DNA of 64,000 nt, taken from contig OW028584.1 of the NCBI GenBank assembly GCA_932294295.1, positions 31,233,231 to 31,297,230 of the forward strand, given 5' to 3'. The notes beneath the pieces were generated by a model. The model was not told where the DNA came from, did no database searches, and saw only the letters and a list, made by a program, of their open reading frames with translations. Shown here in pieces: positions 17,712-31,499 of the stretch; within the stretch, counting starts at the first letter, position 1, and the number at the start of each line of letters is the position of its first letter. This DNA comes from Alitta virens. Lineage: Eukaryota; Annelida; Polychaeta; Phyllodocida; Nereididae. The translations under genes were made by a program, and so were the position numbers.

Positions 17712-17817
17712 TACATATGGCCTCTAAAATGATATGACTGACAGTCATGATTTGCCCCCCCCCCCCCATAGACTTGCCCCCCCCCCCCCTGTAGAGTCAG
17801 GGGTGGATCCGCCAGTG
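17712..17817 (-). mobile_element. Right flank: matching inverted end of the older element
   Basis: It contains two C runs (about 17755-17768 and 17777-17789) and the end motif GGATCCGCCAGTG, inverse to the left flank. A CACTG-type DNA transposon is a guess. Confidence 0.4.
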
Positions 17818-18182
17818 AAAGGTATACAAGAATATATTAAAATTGATTCTGTGTCATGTTTGAATTGTGCAGGGTCTAACCAAATCTATATTTACATGCA
17901 TTAGCGTACACCGAACGGTCTGCATGGTCCACAATTTACGGAACGTACTAAGCAAAGATTTCTGGGAAAAGCCAGTGAGCGATATTAGAAGTATACGCCG
18001 GTAAGCCCAAAGACTATATATTATTGTGAATAAGTCATAGGGGATTTTGGCGAGCCAGCCCAAAGGCTAGCTCGTCGCCCAAAGCCCAAAGGACACAATA
18101 TCCTGCCCAATATTCAATATCGGCAGATATTGGATATTGGCAGCAGCAACTGCATACGAGAGCAGCCTTTGCTGATAAGTGC
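17818..18182. other. Host sequence 3' of the GON-domain gene
   Basis: No supported gene. It holds a duplicated AGCCCAAAG phrase (18006-18092) and an imperfect GATATTGG palindrome near 18115-18145. Confidence 0.4.
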
Positions 18183-21100
18183 TCATACATTTACACAGTA
18201 ATAACTGATATCAGTATCACATAATTTGAGATTTAGTCCTGCATGATACAGTAACATAGCTTGCAGTCTTGTTCCTTGTCTTCTGTGGTTTCCAAAGTCA
18301 AAATTAACTTCACATTTGTCACCAATTTTAGTTCTGCTGATAAACACAGAATGGCACTCCTGATTGTTGGTTATAAATCTTTCCACTAGGTAAACAGGGC
18401 CAATGTAAGGACCGTATGTAATTCCTTCACCACAGTCCACCCCAGAAAAGTTTAGTTTGAGCTGTCTGATTGAACACTGGATAAAGACCTCAAACATAGG
18501 CCTGTGAAGTGGAAATGATGCCATGTTTATTGATCTGCATTTTGTTTTCCCATCCGATACGAAACCTGAGTTATCATCAAGTGAGGTGAACAAGCATGTT
18601 GATGATCCTTCTGGATAATCTGAATATATACATTAAAAAAAAAGGAAGATTTTATTTGAACAGAATGATATTCCAAAGACTCATTTATTTCGACAAGCTT
18701 TTAGACATTTTTAGACTTATATTGATTTATTTCTTAATCTATTTTATCTATTATTATACATAGCTTTTTAAGTTCTTAAACAAAAACGTGCGCTGTACAA
18801 ATTATAGTAATAAATAAATAAATATTTAATTGTGAAATTTTTACTATAAACCAACAATAGGTCACTGTTTATCTGGAAGAATTTTTATTGAATTGATATC
18901 AGAGGCATTCTTCAGTAGTATTTTTAGTCATTATAATAAGTAAATATTTGCATAACATGATAGGCTGACACCAAATAAGCATATAAGAGTTGCTTTACTG
19001 CCATTTCACTAAATTGTATTGCCATCGGATAATCCAGGTTGCTAGGAAAACAACTGGCATAATTGGGGGACAGTGAACCAGACGTCAACAGAGCATGAAG
19101 TCGTATCTCTTGATGACAGCCAAAATTAAAACACAGGGGTTTGCCAACATATATGACACTATGTATATTGTAATTGCAACAGCCAATCAGAATGTAGCTG
19201 AATACATTAGGAAATGTGCTTGATGGCAATTCTTTTGCTAGTTCACCAGTTAGACTTAAATATAAACAAATTTACCTAATAGGCTATCAACTGGCTTATG
19301 GCATTGAATGTCTGACAGTGAAATTGTATATCAATTAGTTTTGTTTGCATTGATTACATTCAATTCTTAAACAAAGATTGCCCAGTTAGGTCATTCAATA
19401 GGCTTAAAGCTGACAGCACACTGTGCTTGGGAGATATTGACCAATCATGAAGCACCATCACATATGTAGATGGTGAAATATGCAAATAAGCTGCCACTAC
19501 AGATGAGAATTGAACATTCTCAGCGTACAGGAAAGGAATTCTCCAAAAATAAGCGGTAAATACACATGAATACTGAAAGTTATCACTTAGAATAAGAAGG
19601 AACTTTGTTTTTTGTATTATATTGCCATTTTTGTAGGTGTTACATGATGTTCTTAATTGAAACTTGCCCCATTCTTAGAACCAGTTGCGCAGGGGGAGCA
19701 AAAGCTGTTCTTGACAAAGCATTAGTAGCCTTGGTCCTATTGATGGCATACGGGATTGTAGAATGTTTGGTCCAGTGGCAGGTATAGTTGTGTGTTCATA
19801 ACATGTAACTTGTCAAGTATACTTTTAATGTTTAAATGTATACATGGGTTATGTCCTAATTATCAATGATACTGTTGCAATGTTTTATGTGTGACATGTC
19901 TCTTTGTACATTTTGTTTCTTTCTGTATAAATATATTAAATAAATAAATAAATAGAGAACTGCACTCTGTCTCTTAGCAAACAGGTCTTTGATTGCTACA
20001 TTGATAAGTGTAAAATGGTGAAATCAACCATCTATTAAATCTACTAAAGAAGTACTTCTTTGTCTGAAATTCATTTTAATATATACTTCCCTGCCATTAA
20101 TAATCAAGATTGTTTGTTGTATTTTACTAACATTTGATCAGTTGATTGGCCCCAACAATAATCATTACTCACCCGGATGACTTAGTGCTACCAAATATGA
20201 GTAAGTCACAGAACACATTCCGCAGCATCCCGTGCAGGTGAAATTTAAACTTGTGTAGTCTGAAGAAATATGGTAGGTGACAGCGGGACGCCACCCACCA
20301 GCATTTAACTTGACCTGCACAAAAGGCACAAATGATACAAATGCTTCATTAATGAATTGAGACCATAGTAGGATGCAAAATGAATTCGCTTTTTTTTGCA
20401 TACCAAGGCATACAGAATTATAAAAGTATGTACATTTACACATCATAATTTTTTCCTTTTTTTTTGTCTAAAAAATCTTTTGGCTTTAACCCAAAAATCA
20501 TTTGGTTCAAACGAAAAAAAAATAAATAGTAAATAAGGCAGGCTGCACTGTAGCATAAATTCACAAAAGAAAAAATCTTTTGTGGCAGCAACATGCTTCC
20601 GGATTATAGATACTTATGTGGTAAGAAAAAAATTCAAAGATACAATTATTACCTAACTAGTTTCAGGTCAATTGTGATTAAATTAAGTTATACAAAATGA
20701 GACGTAAGTAAAACACAATCTTCTATGTTTTGGTGTGCTTTATATGAGATTTTATATTATACTCAGAACTCAGAACATTTTTATTTCATATTACACATAT
20801 CAATCATTGATACAAGTTAACATATAAGAAACGATTAATACCATTTAATTTTTTTTCCTATGATTATTCAAACAATAACTGCCATAAAATAGCCCCAATC
20901 GTGCATGGTTCTATTACTGTCAAATGCAATCCACATCCAGTGTCTTGTGACACTGCACAGTTTACCTTGCTGACGTTGTACTGGGTATTATAATTCCTTG
21001 TGCTGAACAGTTCAATAAGGCACCTACCTGTGGAGTCAAAGCAAAGCCAGTGTCTTCTAAATTCACAAATCCAATTGCAGGGTTTTCCTTATCACAATTG

Positions 21101-24100
21101 CAACTAAATACCTGCAACATTTATGACAAAATATAAGATAATTGCAATTGAAAAACGATGAAAAATAAAAACAAGTTGGTTTATTTTAGTTTAGAGAGCA
21201 GTTCAACTCATAAAACCACACTGAAAATCAATTTATCAAGAATGCTATAGTGAATTATGCAAACTATTGAGATATTATTACAATTTTTTACTGTCTAAAT
21301 TTACCCATTTTCTATCTATCAAGCATTGGTCATAATTACCTACTTATTAAAACCTGCCCTAACTTGTCAGATAAAATAACTCATTTTACATTACAGACAG
21401 CTCATAGTAAAAACGATTTCCAGTGAACAGTGTACTACATCTTACAACGAAAATGCATATTTAATGATGAAACATGCAAATTGGATTATGCAAATTGCAT
21501 ATTTCGTTATATTGAAGAGTGTTAAAATAAGTTTATATCACAAAAAAATACTGGAGTTGAGAGTTTTTACGCAGAAAAACATTCTATTCTGTGTATACAG
21601 CTTGCCATACTATGGCCCATTGCTCTGCTTGGTCTACACAAATGACCAAACTCGGTACTATCCACAGTCAGACTGTTTGCAGATGATGCTCTACGATACA
21701 GGGAAATAAAATCATTCCAAGACTGTCGTATATTTCGGGAAGACCTGAACAAACTGCACTATCGGAATAAGCCCTGGCAAATGAACTTCAATCCTAATAT
21801 GTGCGAATATATCCGTATCACCCAGAAGACCAAGCATACCATAAAGGCAGAGTACACCATCAATGGCCAAAGACTGCATGAAGTCACCGAGGCAAAATAC
21901 CTTGGCATCACAATAGATAGCAAGCTGAACTTTAACAGCCACATTAACAGCATCTGCAAAAAGGCCAAACATAAGGTGCTCCAGAAACATCAAAGCTATC
22001 AACCTTAGTCTGTCCAAAACTGGAGTATTGCTCATCGGTCTGGGCACCCCACACTGATCATAATATGACAAGATCCAAGCCATCCAAAGACGAGCTGCCA
22101 GATACACTAGGAGTGAATGGTCAAGACCCACAGAAGGAAACAACGCGGGTAGGCCATCTTAAATGCTGAAACACCTGAGTTAGAAACCTTGGAAGAAAGG
22201 AGATTAAAGAATAGAGTCACCGTAATGCACAAAATCATCAATAACGAAGTGTACATCCCCTTAGATCTTCTCAGTATTAACAGACGTTCTACTAGAAACA
22301 ACTCCATCAAGTTCCAGTCAATGTGAAGGCATTCCAATTCAGCTTTCTTCCTGCTACAGTTATTTTATGGAATGCATTACCAACAATGTAACAACTGCCT
22401 CATCAATCGAGGCTTTTAAACACAACCTACGGAACGTAAGCCTCTCAACCAACATCAAGTTCTAAAGACTATTATAATATAATTACAGTTTTTAGCTGCA
22501 CTGTACATGAACCTTGGTTTTAAAAACGCTCCTGCACATATGCGCATATCAGCACCAGATGCATGATACACTGGCCTACAGTGGACTGCACATCTTACAG
22601 AAAGAAGAAGAGACAAAGAAATTGTAAGAATGACTCCTCCTCCTCCTCTCCCTCCTCCTCCTCCTCTCCCTCCTCCTCCTCCTCCTCCTCCTCTCCCTCC
22701 TCCTCCTTCTCCTCTCCCTCCTCCTCCTCTTCCTCCTCTCCCTCCTCCTCCTCCTTCTCCTCTCCCTCCTCCTCCTCCTTCTTGTCTCCCTCAAAATGCT
22801 ACTTTTCTAACTCATATAGTCTGGAAGCCTAAGTTTGCATGCCCGTATCTCTAATGTGTTTTACCAGAAATAATGTTTAGGCTGCTGGCTGTAGGAACGA
22901 AATATTTCTACAGGCTTTAGTTTTGTTACAATCTTGAGTTGAAAACGTTTAGAAAATGTTTAGTCGCATTTTGCGTCATTTTCAACTCAAGATTGAACAC
23001 ATATGAAAAAAACTGTAGAAGTATGACATTAAAACCACTAAGAGAGTAAGAAATCGCATATTCTAATTTTATATTAACCAGTATTCTAAATAAAATACAT
23101 CCAGAGATACGTGCGCCTAACCACAGGCGCATGAACGATGAATTGGGCCCCCGGCCGGCCCGCCCCCACCTCACCGATTGTTTTTTGTCATTTACTTGAT
23201 TATGAAATTAATCAGCTAAAACTGCCCATGAGAGGGGAAAGTAAACATGCATGGTTATGGCATGAAAGTTGGTACTCCCTGTGAAACCACAAGACCACAA
23301 AATGTCCTGTTCGGTCACCATAATAAAGTGAATTTTCTAATTTTTTTTTTGAGAAAACAACAGCAGCAGTTGCCATGTTGATAACATTGCTCACACTGCA
23401 CATCTTGCGGGCAGCTGTATATTAATAGACTTGTCAATCTAAATTAGATCATGTAACACAAACCGTTTATTATCCATAAATATAATCTTACCAAAAAAAA
23501 AAGAGCTAATTTCATCAGAGAATTCTAATGGTTAATCCACTAATCACAAAACATAGGAATAAATCCTAAGGATTTTCTTGTTAAGTAAAGAAAAGGTATG
23601 TTTGGTAGCAGTTTCAGGAGATATTAATTCACCAACTAAATAATAATTCTAAGTATTAGTGAAGCAGCAACGTAGAATATTGAATTCAATAGTCAGAACA
23701 CAGGCATTTGCCATCATGACAGCCCTTAGCAAGTTAGTCTACTGTAAGACCAAGGCTACTGACTTTGTCAAGAACAGCTTTTACTCCCCCTGCATAACTG
23801 CCTTCAATGATGGGGGCTAGTTTCAAAGTCAATAATATCATATTAAACATCACAAATGGCTATATTATACACAAAAATAATTTTTCTTCTTATTCTAAGT
23901 GATAACTTCCATTATTTATGGGTATTTACCACTTATATACAAGGAATTCCTTGCCTGTACGCTGGGAAATGTTCAATTCTCATCTCTAATGCCAGATTTG
24001 CATATTTCACCAACTACACACATGATGGCGCTTCCTGATTGGCCAATATCTCCCAAGCACAGTCTGCTGTCAGCTTAAAGCCAATTAAGTGACCTAACTG

Positions 24101-27100
24101 AGTAATCTGTGTTTAAGAATTGAGTGTAATCAATGCAAACAAAACAAATTGATATGCAATTTCACTGTTAGACATTCAATGCCATAAGCCAGCCTATATG
24201 CTATTAAGCTAATTTGTTTGTATTTAAGTCTAACTGGTAAACTAGCAAAAGAATTGCCATCAAGCTCAGGACATTTCCTAATGTATTCAGCTACATTCTG
24301 ATTGGCAGTTGCAAATGACATAGCTTCCTCTTGAGATGAGAAGCCAATTAAGGCAGTCAGTAGCCTTGGTATTAGTTAAAGTATAAGTGTGTCATCACTG
24401 AGCAATATATGTTGGCAAATGCCTGTGGTCAGAATAAAAAGAAAAAACGAAAGCATTTACTCCGTACCTGTCCATAATTCTGTGGTCCATTTTGTTTGTA
24501 AGATACATTGTGGTTTATTCCGAAAACTACGTTGCTGAATGTGGCATCCATCTTCAGTGAATGTGTCTATTAAGAGATAAACAAGAAAATCTTCTCAAGA
24601 AAAAAATTTGAAGGCGATGTAGCATACAAAAACCAAATAATGAACAAGGGGAAGATTGTAGATTGATGAGTTGAAACTGATTTTACAATGATGGAGAGAC
24701 ATGAAATAATCTCATACATTGCAACATTGGCCTATTCATATTAGTGCACATGGCTCTCAATGCAATCAGCATAAATGAAGAGCAATTAATAGATCCAATT
24801 TGTGCTGTTTCACTTGAGAAACAGTGAGCGTAATATCTACTTACATTATTTCATTCCTATGAAAACTAACACAATTTGAATTGGTAATTTATTTAATAAC
24901 AAAGATCCATCTAAAGCTCTCTTTAAAAAAGTGATAGAAATATGATTGCATTGTATTGTATTTTCACATTAATGACATTTTGAACTGATAACTTGTAGTG
25001 CATACCAGCCTTTATATAACTTAGTACATCTGCATAAGGTGTGCACAGTGCTCCTGAATTAACTTCAGGGTTAAAAAAATTGAACAAAAATTCTGTCAAC
25101 CTGCGATTTTAGTATATGGTCTAACCTTAATTTTAATGCAAAAAGTAAAACAAATTATATTCAGAACTGCCTAAGAACAATAGGCTTTTGTCATCCAAGT
25201 GCCGAGAGCAGAAATCATTTCTGAAACAGGCGCTATACAAATGTATTTATTTCTGTTGGGAAAATTTAAAGATATTTCAATTTTAAGTTTTTGGTTTATC
25301 ACACCCCAGAGTACTATATGGTAACTGGATTTTGGAAGCTGAAACTAAATATTTACTTCATAAAATAGTTGTATATGCACAGACAATGATTAAAAAAATC
25401 AGTTATGAAGAAATCCTTCTGGACAGTTAAAGAGATATGATAAAATAAATATTATGGTTTATCACACCCATATAATAGCAAATTTCTTTAAGTTGATTTC
25501 TGTCATTACAGGTCGTAGTTAATAAACGTTAATTGGGAACTAATTACCAATTTAAGGACAAGAATGATGACGATTTTGATATTAAGACGGTATGATCGGG
25601 AGCAATGGAGCAGTGCAATAGAAAATACATTGTACTCACATTAATGTTTATTGCCACTTTGGAGTAGTAGGTCGTAGTATTAACTTGAGGACTAGGTAAA
25701 ATTCCCCTGTAAAAGTTTACAAAAGAGTTTCGCTTGACAAGGTTTATGTATTCCTGTGGAATCCCGCCTCCCATGTCTTGGCAATAAATAGTCCTAAAAT
25801 GGCCTTTGAAGTCAATTGTGTAGTTCCCATCAGAAGCTTGTGGAGTCCTTTCCAAAATTTCCTTGCAGTTTTTGGGCATGTTACACGCTAGAGAGGAGAA
25901 AAGAAAAAAAAAAAGGAAAAAAAAGAGGAATATTTTAACAAACTATGATGGGATGACGGGACTACGGAGATACATAAAAGACTGTTTTACAATAATGATG
26001 ATTGCAATAAAATCAAATATATAATATAAAATAGGTAAAAAGATCATGATTTTCAATTTATTGTTTTAAAAAAAGGCCATGCTATTTGTAAGGTTTATAT
26101 TGGAATAAATGTGTAATCACATCAATAAATGTATATAGCAATTATATAGCATATCTAATATAACTAGATAGATAGATAGATGGATAGAAGAACGGATAGA
26201 TATATATGTAGATATGTAGATAGATAGATAGTTAGATAGATAATTTATTTTGCCATAAGCGATCCATATACATGATTAAAAAAAAGTTTAAACATGATGT
26301 AATCAAAATTGGCAAGGATGCCTAGTGGTGGGTGGGTGCATTAGGGCTTTACGTCTTGTATTTCTGCACCTAATGGGCTAATTAGGACAGACAGAGACCA
26401 TGGCAATGAGACGAAGGATGAAACAGCCATCCAACTTAGGCTCGACTGTGAATTGAACCCGGGACCCAGCGGTTGGAAGCCCAGAGCACTACCTCTGAGC
26501 TAGGCCCCCGCCCCAAGGATGCCTAGTAACTAAATAGTTGAGGTAAGGCACCCTATTTGGTGTTGCCTTAACCACTGCAGATATGAGATAAATCCATCTT
26601 GGACATAATAAGTGCACATAAAATAAATGGAGCAAAGGGAGGAGATAACTTTAACTCTAATTATTTTGGCATCCTGGTATAGTGAAACTCATTGGTCATT
26701 GAAAATTTACTTATAATTTAGCCCAAGAGAACAATCAATATAAATAACAAATAAATAAATAATATATTAATTGAGACGTTCATTTTGATATTTCACAATA
26801 TAATTATGTAATATAGTGGTACACAAACTTTTATAATAATTATTGATTTGTGTTAACGGCAAAATACCACTGAACAATTAAGTTCAAATTGGAGAAATAA
26901 GTGCAAGGTTTCTTGACCCATATCTTATCAGCCCATCTGCCCACCCACCCGCCCGCAGTGAGCCCCCAGTGAGCCCGCAGTGAGCCCGCAGTGAGCCCGC
27001 CCGCCAGCCCGCAGTCAGCCGTCAGTCAGCCCGCAGTCAGTCAGCCCACCCACTGTCAGTCAGCCCGCTGATGGTGAAAAGGCTTTGATGCATTTAATGA

Positions 27101-27212
27101 CGTTCTTAAATAGTCGCAAACATATCTAAAGTAAAATTATTTGATACTTACTAAGTAAGTCTGCTGATGTTAATGCCCCAACAAGAACCAGGACTGCTAT
27201 CAAATGGGCTTC
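18183..27212 (-). CDS. Secreted GON-domain protein, multi-exon
   Basis: Exons with consistent phases read 27212-27152 (signal peptide, HLIAVLVLVGALTSA), 25887-25640, 24566-24468, 21111-21028, 20314-20173 and 18619-18183. The initiator Met must lie in an upstream exon not identified. Exons two to five give a GON domain: CNMPKNCKEIL, then DGNYTIDFKGHFRTIYCQDM, IPQEYINL, YSKVAI, DTGFALTP, and a terminal TCTGCCGMC. The last exon adds a 145-aa Cys-containing tail I do not recognise. GON domains occur at the C-terminus of ADAMTS9/20-type proteases. Here there is no metalloprotease, so it is a stand-alone secreted form. Introns contain MITEs and a LINE fragment. Confidence 0.8.
19131..19790 (-). mobile_element. 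MITE family A, inverted copy
   Basis: This stretch is related in reverse complement to 23699-24427 and 37933-38646. It starts near CACAGGGGTTTGCCAAC and ends around the GGAGCAAAAGCTGTTCTTGAC region. It lies in the last intron of the GON gene. Confidence 0.65.
21590..22480 (+). pseudogene. Degenerate non-LTR retrotransposon fragment
   Basis: Broken frames encode the end of a reverse transcriptase: a FADDA catalytic box near 21680, then a helix-rich segment and MNFNPNMCEYIRITQK...YLGITIDSKLNF at 21781-21960, and later C-terminal pieces ending near 22450. It is of CR1/Jockey type. Multiple frameshifts and stops make it an old 5'-truncated copy. Confidence 0.8.
22636..22785 (+). repeat. (CTC)n-rich microsatellite
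   Basis: Pyrimidine-rich CCTCCTCCT repeats interrupted by TCCCT. The long Ser/Pro or Arg reading frames through it are artefacts of the repeat. Confidence 0.95.
23699..24427 (+). mobile_element. MITE family A, complete copy
   Basis: Terminal inverted repeats begin CACAGGCATTTGCC and end GGCAAATGCCTGTG. They are flanked by direct 7-bp repeats GTCAGAA at 23692-23698 and 24428-24434. No coding capacity. The 7-8 bp duplication would fit a hAT-like mobiliser; this is inferred. Confidence 0.85.
26161..26243. repeat. (TAGA)n microsatellite
   Basis: Runs of TAGA/TAGATAG with interruptions. Confidence 0.9.
26327..26513 (-). mobile_element. tRNA-derived SINE, full-length copy 1
   Basis: Flanked by a 14-bp target duplication CAAGGATGCCTAGT (26313-26326 and 26514-26527). 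On the minus strand the head is tRNA-like, with box A (TAGCTCAGAGGTAG) and box B (GGTTCAATTC) for RNA polymerase III. The tail is a CACCCACC-type repeat. A body motif AGGACGTAAAGCC-like block is shared by all six copies. Confidence 0.92.
26935..27062. repeat. GC-rich minisatellite
   Basis: Short units of the type CAGTGAGCCCG and CAGTCAGCCCG are tandemly repeated just inside the first mapped intron of the GON gene. Confidence 0.85.
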
Positions 27213-28164
27213 CTAAATGTAAACAACACAAATATGAAATAATATGTCCAATCATCATCAGTGGTCAATTTAATTTGGAGCCTTGAATGTCCAGAAAACC
27301 ATGATATGAATGCAATGTGTAAGTTTTATCTTCATAAAAGTTTGTCACTTCATTTGCTTTTGGACTCATATAAACTTTCCTTATCTTTACAAATAAATAT
27401 TTGTACTTGCCATTTTTTCCCTGAAAGCAGTACATGAATCCAGAAAAGCTTTAAAACTTCGCGTTTCCACTGGAAAGATGCTGCAGTATTCATGAAAGGC
27501 AATTCATTGAAATGTCAGATCAATATCACTAACATTGGCAGTTCATTCGTTCATATTTGAGTACAAACCGATCTCAAGTATGACAGTTATAGTTTATAAT
27601 GATGTTAGTGATGTGAATTATGGTAACCTCATTAAATTAATTATCCCTTATAAAGAGAACAGCCTGGCCAATCACAGGAGAGCACACATAAACTCAATGA
27701 CGTTATGAGAGTCATCACTTAAACCTGACACAAGAAACCCCATTAACTTTTTGATTCCTTCAATCGGAGAACACTTTTAACATGGCAGAAGCTTCAGAAA
27801 GTCAACAATGAAATTTGCTGAAGTGTCAGCTTAGCAGTGACAATGGCTCAGTTCATATGGTTTCTGGGTAACAACGGGTCTTGAGTAAGCTTTTTGTCCT
27901 AAATGAGCATCAAATCCAAAAATATTTTAGTAGATATGGTGTGGATATATAAAATGTCCAAAAACTCTCAATTTTAAGGTCAAAAGTGCTTCAGTTTGAA
28001 GATTCTCTCCTTGCTGAACCATGACTTTGTTTTGAAATGGTGACGTCATGGCGACCAACCAGAGTGAGGCAGAACAGATAGAAGAATAAAATATCCTTAC
28101 TCACTGCTGAAAAAAATAATTCACATAAAAAAAATAAAACAGAGGGGTTATTGCGGGATATAAA

Positions 28165-28310
28165 TCAAACTTAATAACTGTGTGGTTTAGAGTCTTGAAC
28201 TTCACTCATGATGAGGTTGGGCCGTAGGACTCATGGGTTCACCAGCCCAACCTCATCATGAGTGAAGTTTAAGGCCCTGAACCACACAGTATTAAGTTTT
28301 ATTATAAAAT
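28165..28310. mobile_element. Fold-back (hairpin) element
   Basis: The left arm (AACTTAATAACTGTGTGGTT onward) pairs with the right arm (AACCACACAGTATTAAGTTT), and the central arms CTCATGATGAGGTTGGGC pair with GCCCAACCTCATCATGAG. The result is a hairpin about 145 bases long. Confidence 0.8.
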
Positions 28311-30225
28311 CCACTACACTAGCACTGTTGATGTGACCCGAATCTTGGTTGGTCATATATTATAAAAAATGTTGGTTAAAACAAAACATTTGTTTTTAGA
28401 GGGAGTCATAGTTAAAAAAAACCTAAAACAGGTGTATTAAATCCTCCAAGAAATTAACAGATTCAGCATAGATTTATGAGCACATTATAAATAAAAGAAT
28501 CATTCCACTATATATTTATAAATATTACAGCACTCTTCCCCAAGAGTATTAATTTTCGATCAATATGTCATATAACTGATATTTTTAGTTAAATAATACA
28601 TGATGAGTTGACATTCAAAGGAAAGTACTTAGTTGAACTTTGGGCCCCGCATAAATTCAAATTACAGTCAAACCTGTGTGTAGCGGTCACCGAAGGGGTA
28701 ACATAAATCTGGTTGTTTGAGAGGTTGACATCTTATAAAGGGTAAAAATTATATGAAAATTCGGATGGAATTTAAATGTAGAGGCCATCTACAGCAGGTA
28801 GATACAATACTATAAAATATGGTGTGAAATCAATAATATATCAAGGTGCTTCAGTATGGAATGATTTACCTGTTCAAATTAAAGAAGTTGATGAATATGC
28901 AAATATTAAGAAACAGTAAGTACTGGAATAACTGCCAATGTGGATCTTGTATATTTTGTATACGAAACAACCTATAACTTTACTTAGAACATTATATGTC
29001 ATTTCTCATATCATTCGTAAATATTTGTCATCTTGTTGTTTTTGTTATTTTATTTTCGGTTAAAAGCTACTGTAGCTTAATATGTTCTTTGTTTTATTGT
29101 CACCACCGACTGTAAATAAAGTTTTATCTTATCTTATCTTATCTTATCTTAGGTGACCGTTCTATTACAGGTGGCTGTTAGGGCAGGTTGACAGTAAGCC
29201 TATACATTCTCCACCACCAATTCGGTTTAACAATTATCTAATACCATTTGCGTTAATTTTAGGCTGCCCACATTTACAAGTCAAGCAACTGCACATTAGT
29301 ATTTTTTACTGAGATTGGTTTTAAAGGTATTGCAGTTTAATTATCAAAATAAACATAATATGAATTTAACAAATGCCTAAGCAGCCATTAATTCATTTTT
29401 GCTTGCTTAGGGGTAATTTTGAAGAACTGGCACCTGTCTCATGAACAAGAAAGTTGACATTGTTACAATAGACCATAAATATCAAAGACTTAAGAGTGAG
29501 TAAGTTTATTTTACTTTGTGCTCTAAGATGAATGTTATGCTCAAAACAAAAAAAGGGTCCAAGCTAAGAATATGATAGACCAAGCACCTTGTCTGTCTGA
29601 CCAGTCCTCTCAGAATTGTTTTTATGATTAGGAAAAAAAATGATTAAAATAATTGTACAGTTTACGACGACGCTACTATGAAGTTGCCCTTGGCAACAGA
29701 GATAAACAATAGCTTGTATCTGTAGACTTAGACCGATCCATCAGTTCCTAAATTTAGATGCTGCAAAAGATTAAATTGACATTTACAAACACACATATAA
29801 TTGCTTGGTTCAGGGAACACTGAGCTAAGAAGCCAATAAAATTCACATGCTGTCCAAGCAAGCATATATATTCAAATAATGACGTCTGCAGAAAAACTTC
29901 CTAGAGGGGTTAAAACACCTATAAGATAACAAAAGTTCATATTGAATAATGGATTATGGACATATAACAAGGTTACAAGGTAATATTGGTGTACATGCTG
30001 GATGTGTGTGAATAACAGGTTGTTTGAAACAGTTTTATATGAATGAAATTTCTGCCCAGACTGTACTTGAAAATAAATCAGGCCTTTAGAAGTAAAAATG
30101 GGCAATGAATCTTCTGCATGGATTTATATATATATTTATTTGTGGGAATGACTATGCTGTTGAAAAGGGATCATCATTGTTCTTTGGTCGATGGCCTGTC
30201 CACTGTGTGTCGTCAACTATAAGCC

Positions 30226-30576
30226 AAGCGACCTAATTATGGACATTCTTTGCTAGTTTACATAGTTAAACAAAATGATTGGTTAAACTATTTCGCGGAT
30301 AGGCTGAGCATAGACTTAAGAAATTTTCTCAATACAAGAGAAATGGATTCATATGTTTTTGAGTTTAGGCAATTTTTCTGAATTGCCTGCTTGTCAGAAT
30401 TGCGTAAACTCAGGACATGAAATCGAATTATTTTGTAATTTTATTGTAAGACTTTTAATACCATAAGCCAGCCCATAGACTATAAGATAAATTGATTAAT
30501 TTACTTTGGATGAGTAAACAAGTAAAACATGTACATAATTAGGTCACTGGGCTGTGAGGTCGGGAATTAGTCAGAG
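30226..30576 (+). mobile_element. MITE family B copy
   Basis: The ends AGCGACCTAATTATGGACA and TGTACATAATTAGGTCACTG are inverted. It is the reverse-complement relative of 32990-33430. Internal sequence is AT-rich and non-coding. Confidence 0.7.
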
Positions 30577-31499
30577 AAACTGACTACACTGCTTTCATTA
30601 CTGTCCGTATCAAATGAAGGGAGACCTTCTACCCAGAAAAGGCAATGTATGTGTTGGCTGATAAGAAAAATACAAAAACACAGGAGAGGAACAGATATAG
30701 CAAAAATTGTAATTGGAAAGTTCCAGGATGCGAGCACTTATGTTGGAAAGGACTAACAACTAATGATGCAGAACATTTTATAAAACAAGAGTAGTGTAAC
30801 CAGTACAGCTATTTTGAGAAAGGTGAATGCTAACATGGTATACTTTTACGTTGATATGACATTATGGTGTTATCCATATATTTATACAACTATGTAAAAT
30901 ACAGTCATAAATCCTGATGTTTTCTGAATGTCTTGGCTGGGAACGGAATACATTTATTTTGTACTTGGTTATGTGAATGTCTGCATTTGTGAAGTGAATA
31001 GCCATTTTGAATCAGAATGCCTGTCCATCCCACGTATATTAAATGTTTCAGTTATCTTAACTTCGTTACCACCTTACCCAGCCCAGTTATCTGAATGGTC
31101 CACTATAATGAAAAAAAAAAGCCCTGGGAACCCATGACATTGTGTCAGTTATAATCACTGTGGGTCATCACTAGCGCGATTTCACACCATAGGGAAATCC
31201 TGCCAAAACTGTTTTAACTTGTTTTGTGAGTACAGCTATAAATGGCACACCATTAGAACCGCGATACAAAAGCGCAACTTACAAACCAAATTTGGTGAAG
31301 ATCGGACTAGTAGAAGCCGAGAAAAGTTTGATTATAGTACAAATTCAGGCCTAGCAAAATCCGTGATATTTTGACGTCGTACAAATCGTCCACACACAAT
31401 TCGTCTAAGATAAAACAAATTTGACGGCTGTTTTTTTTTTTTAGAAATAGAGCTTGTTTTCGTTTTATTTTGATCTAGAATTGTTACAATATAATAAAT

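Noticed and set aside
22576..22854. Long Arg-rich, Ser/Pro-rich and Pro/Leu-rich open frames
   Set aside because: All are translations of a CTC/GAG microsatellite in different frames; no gene content.
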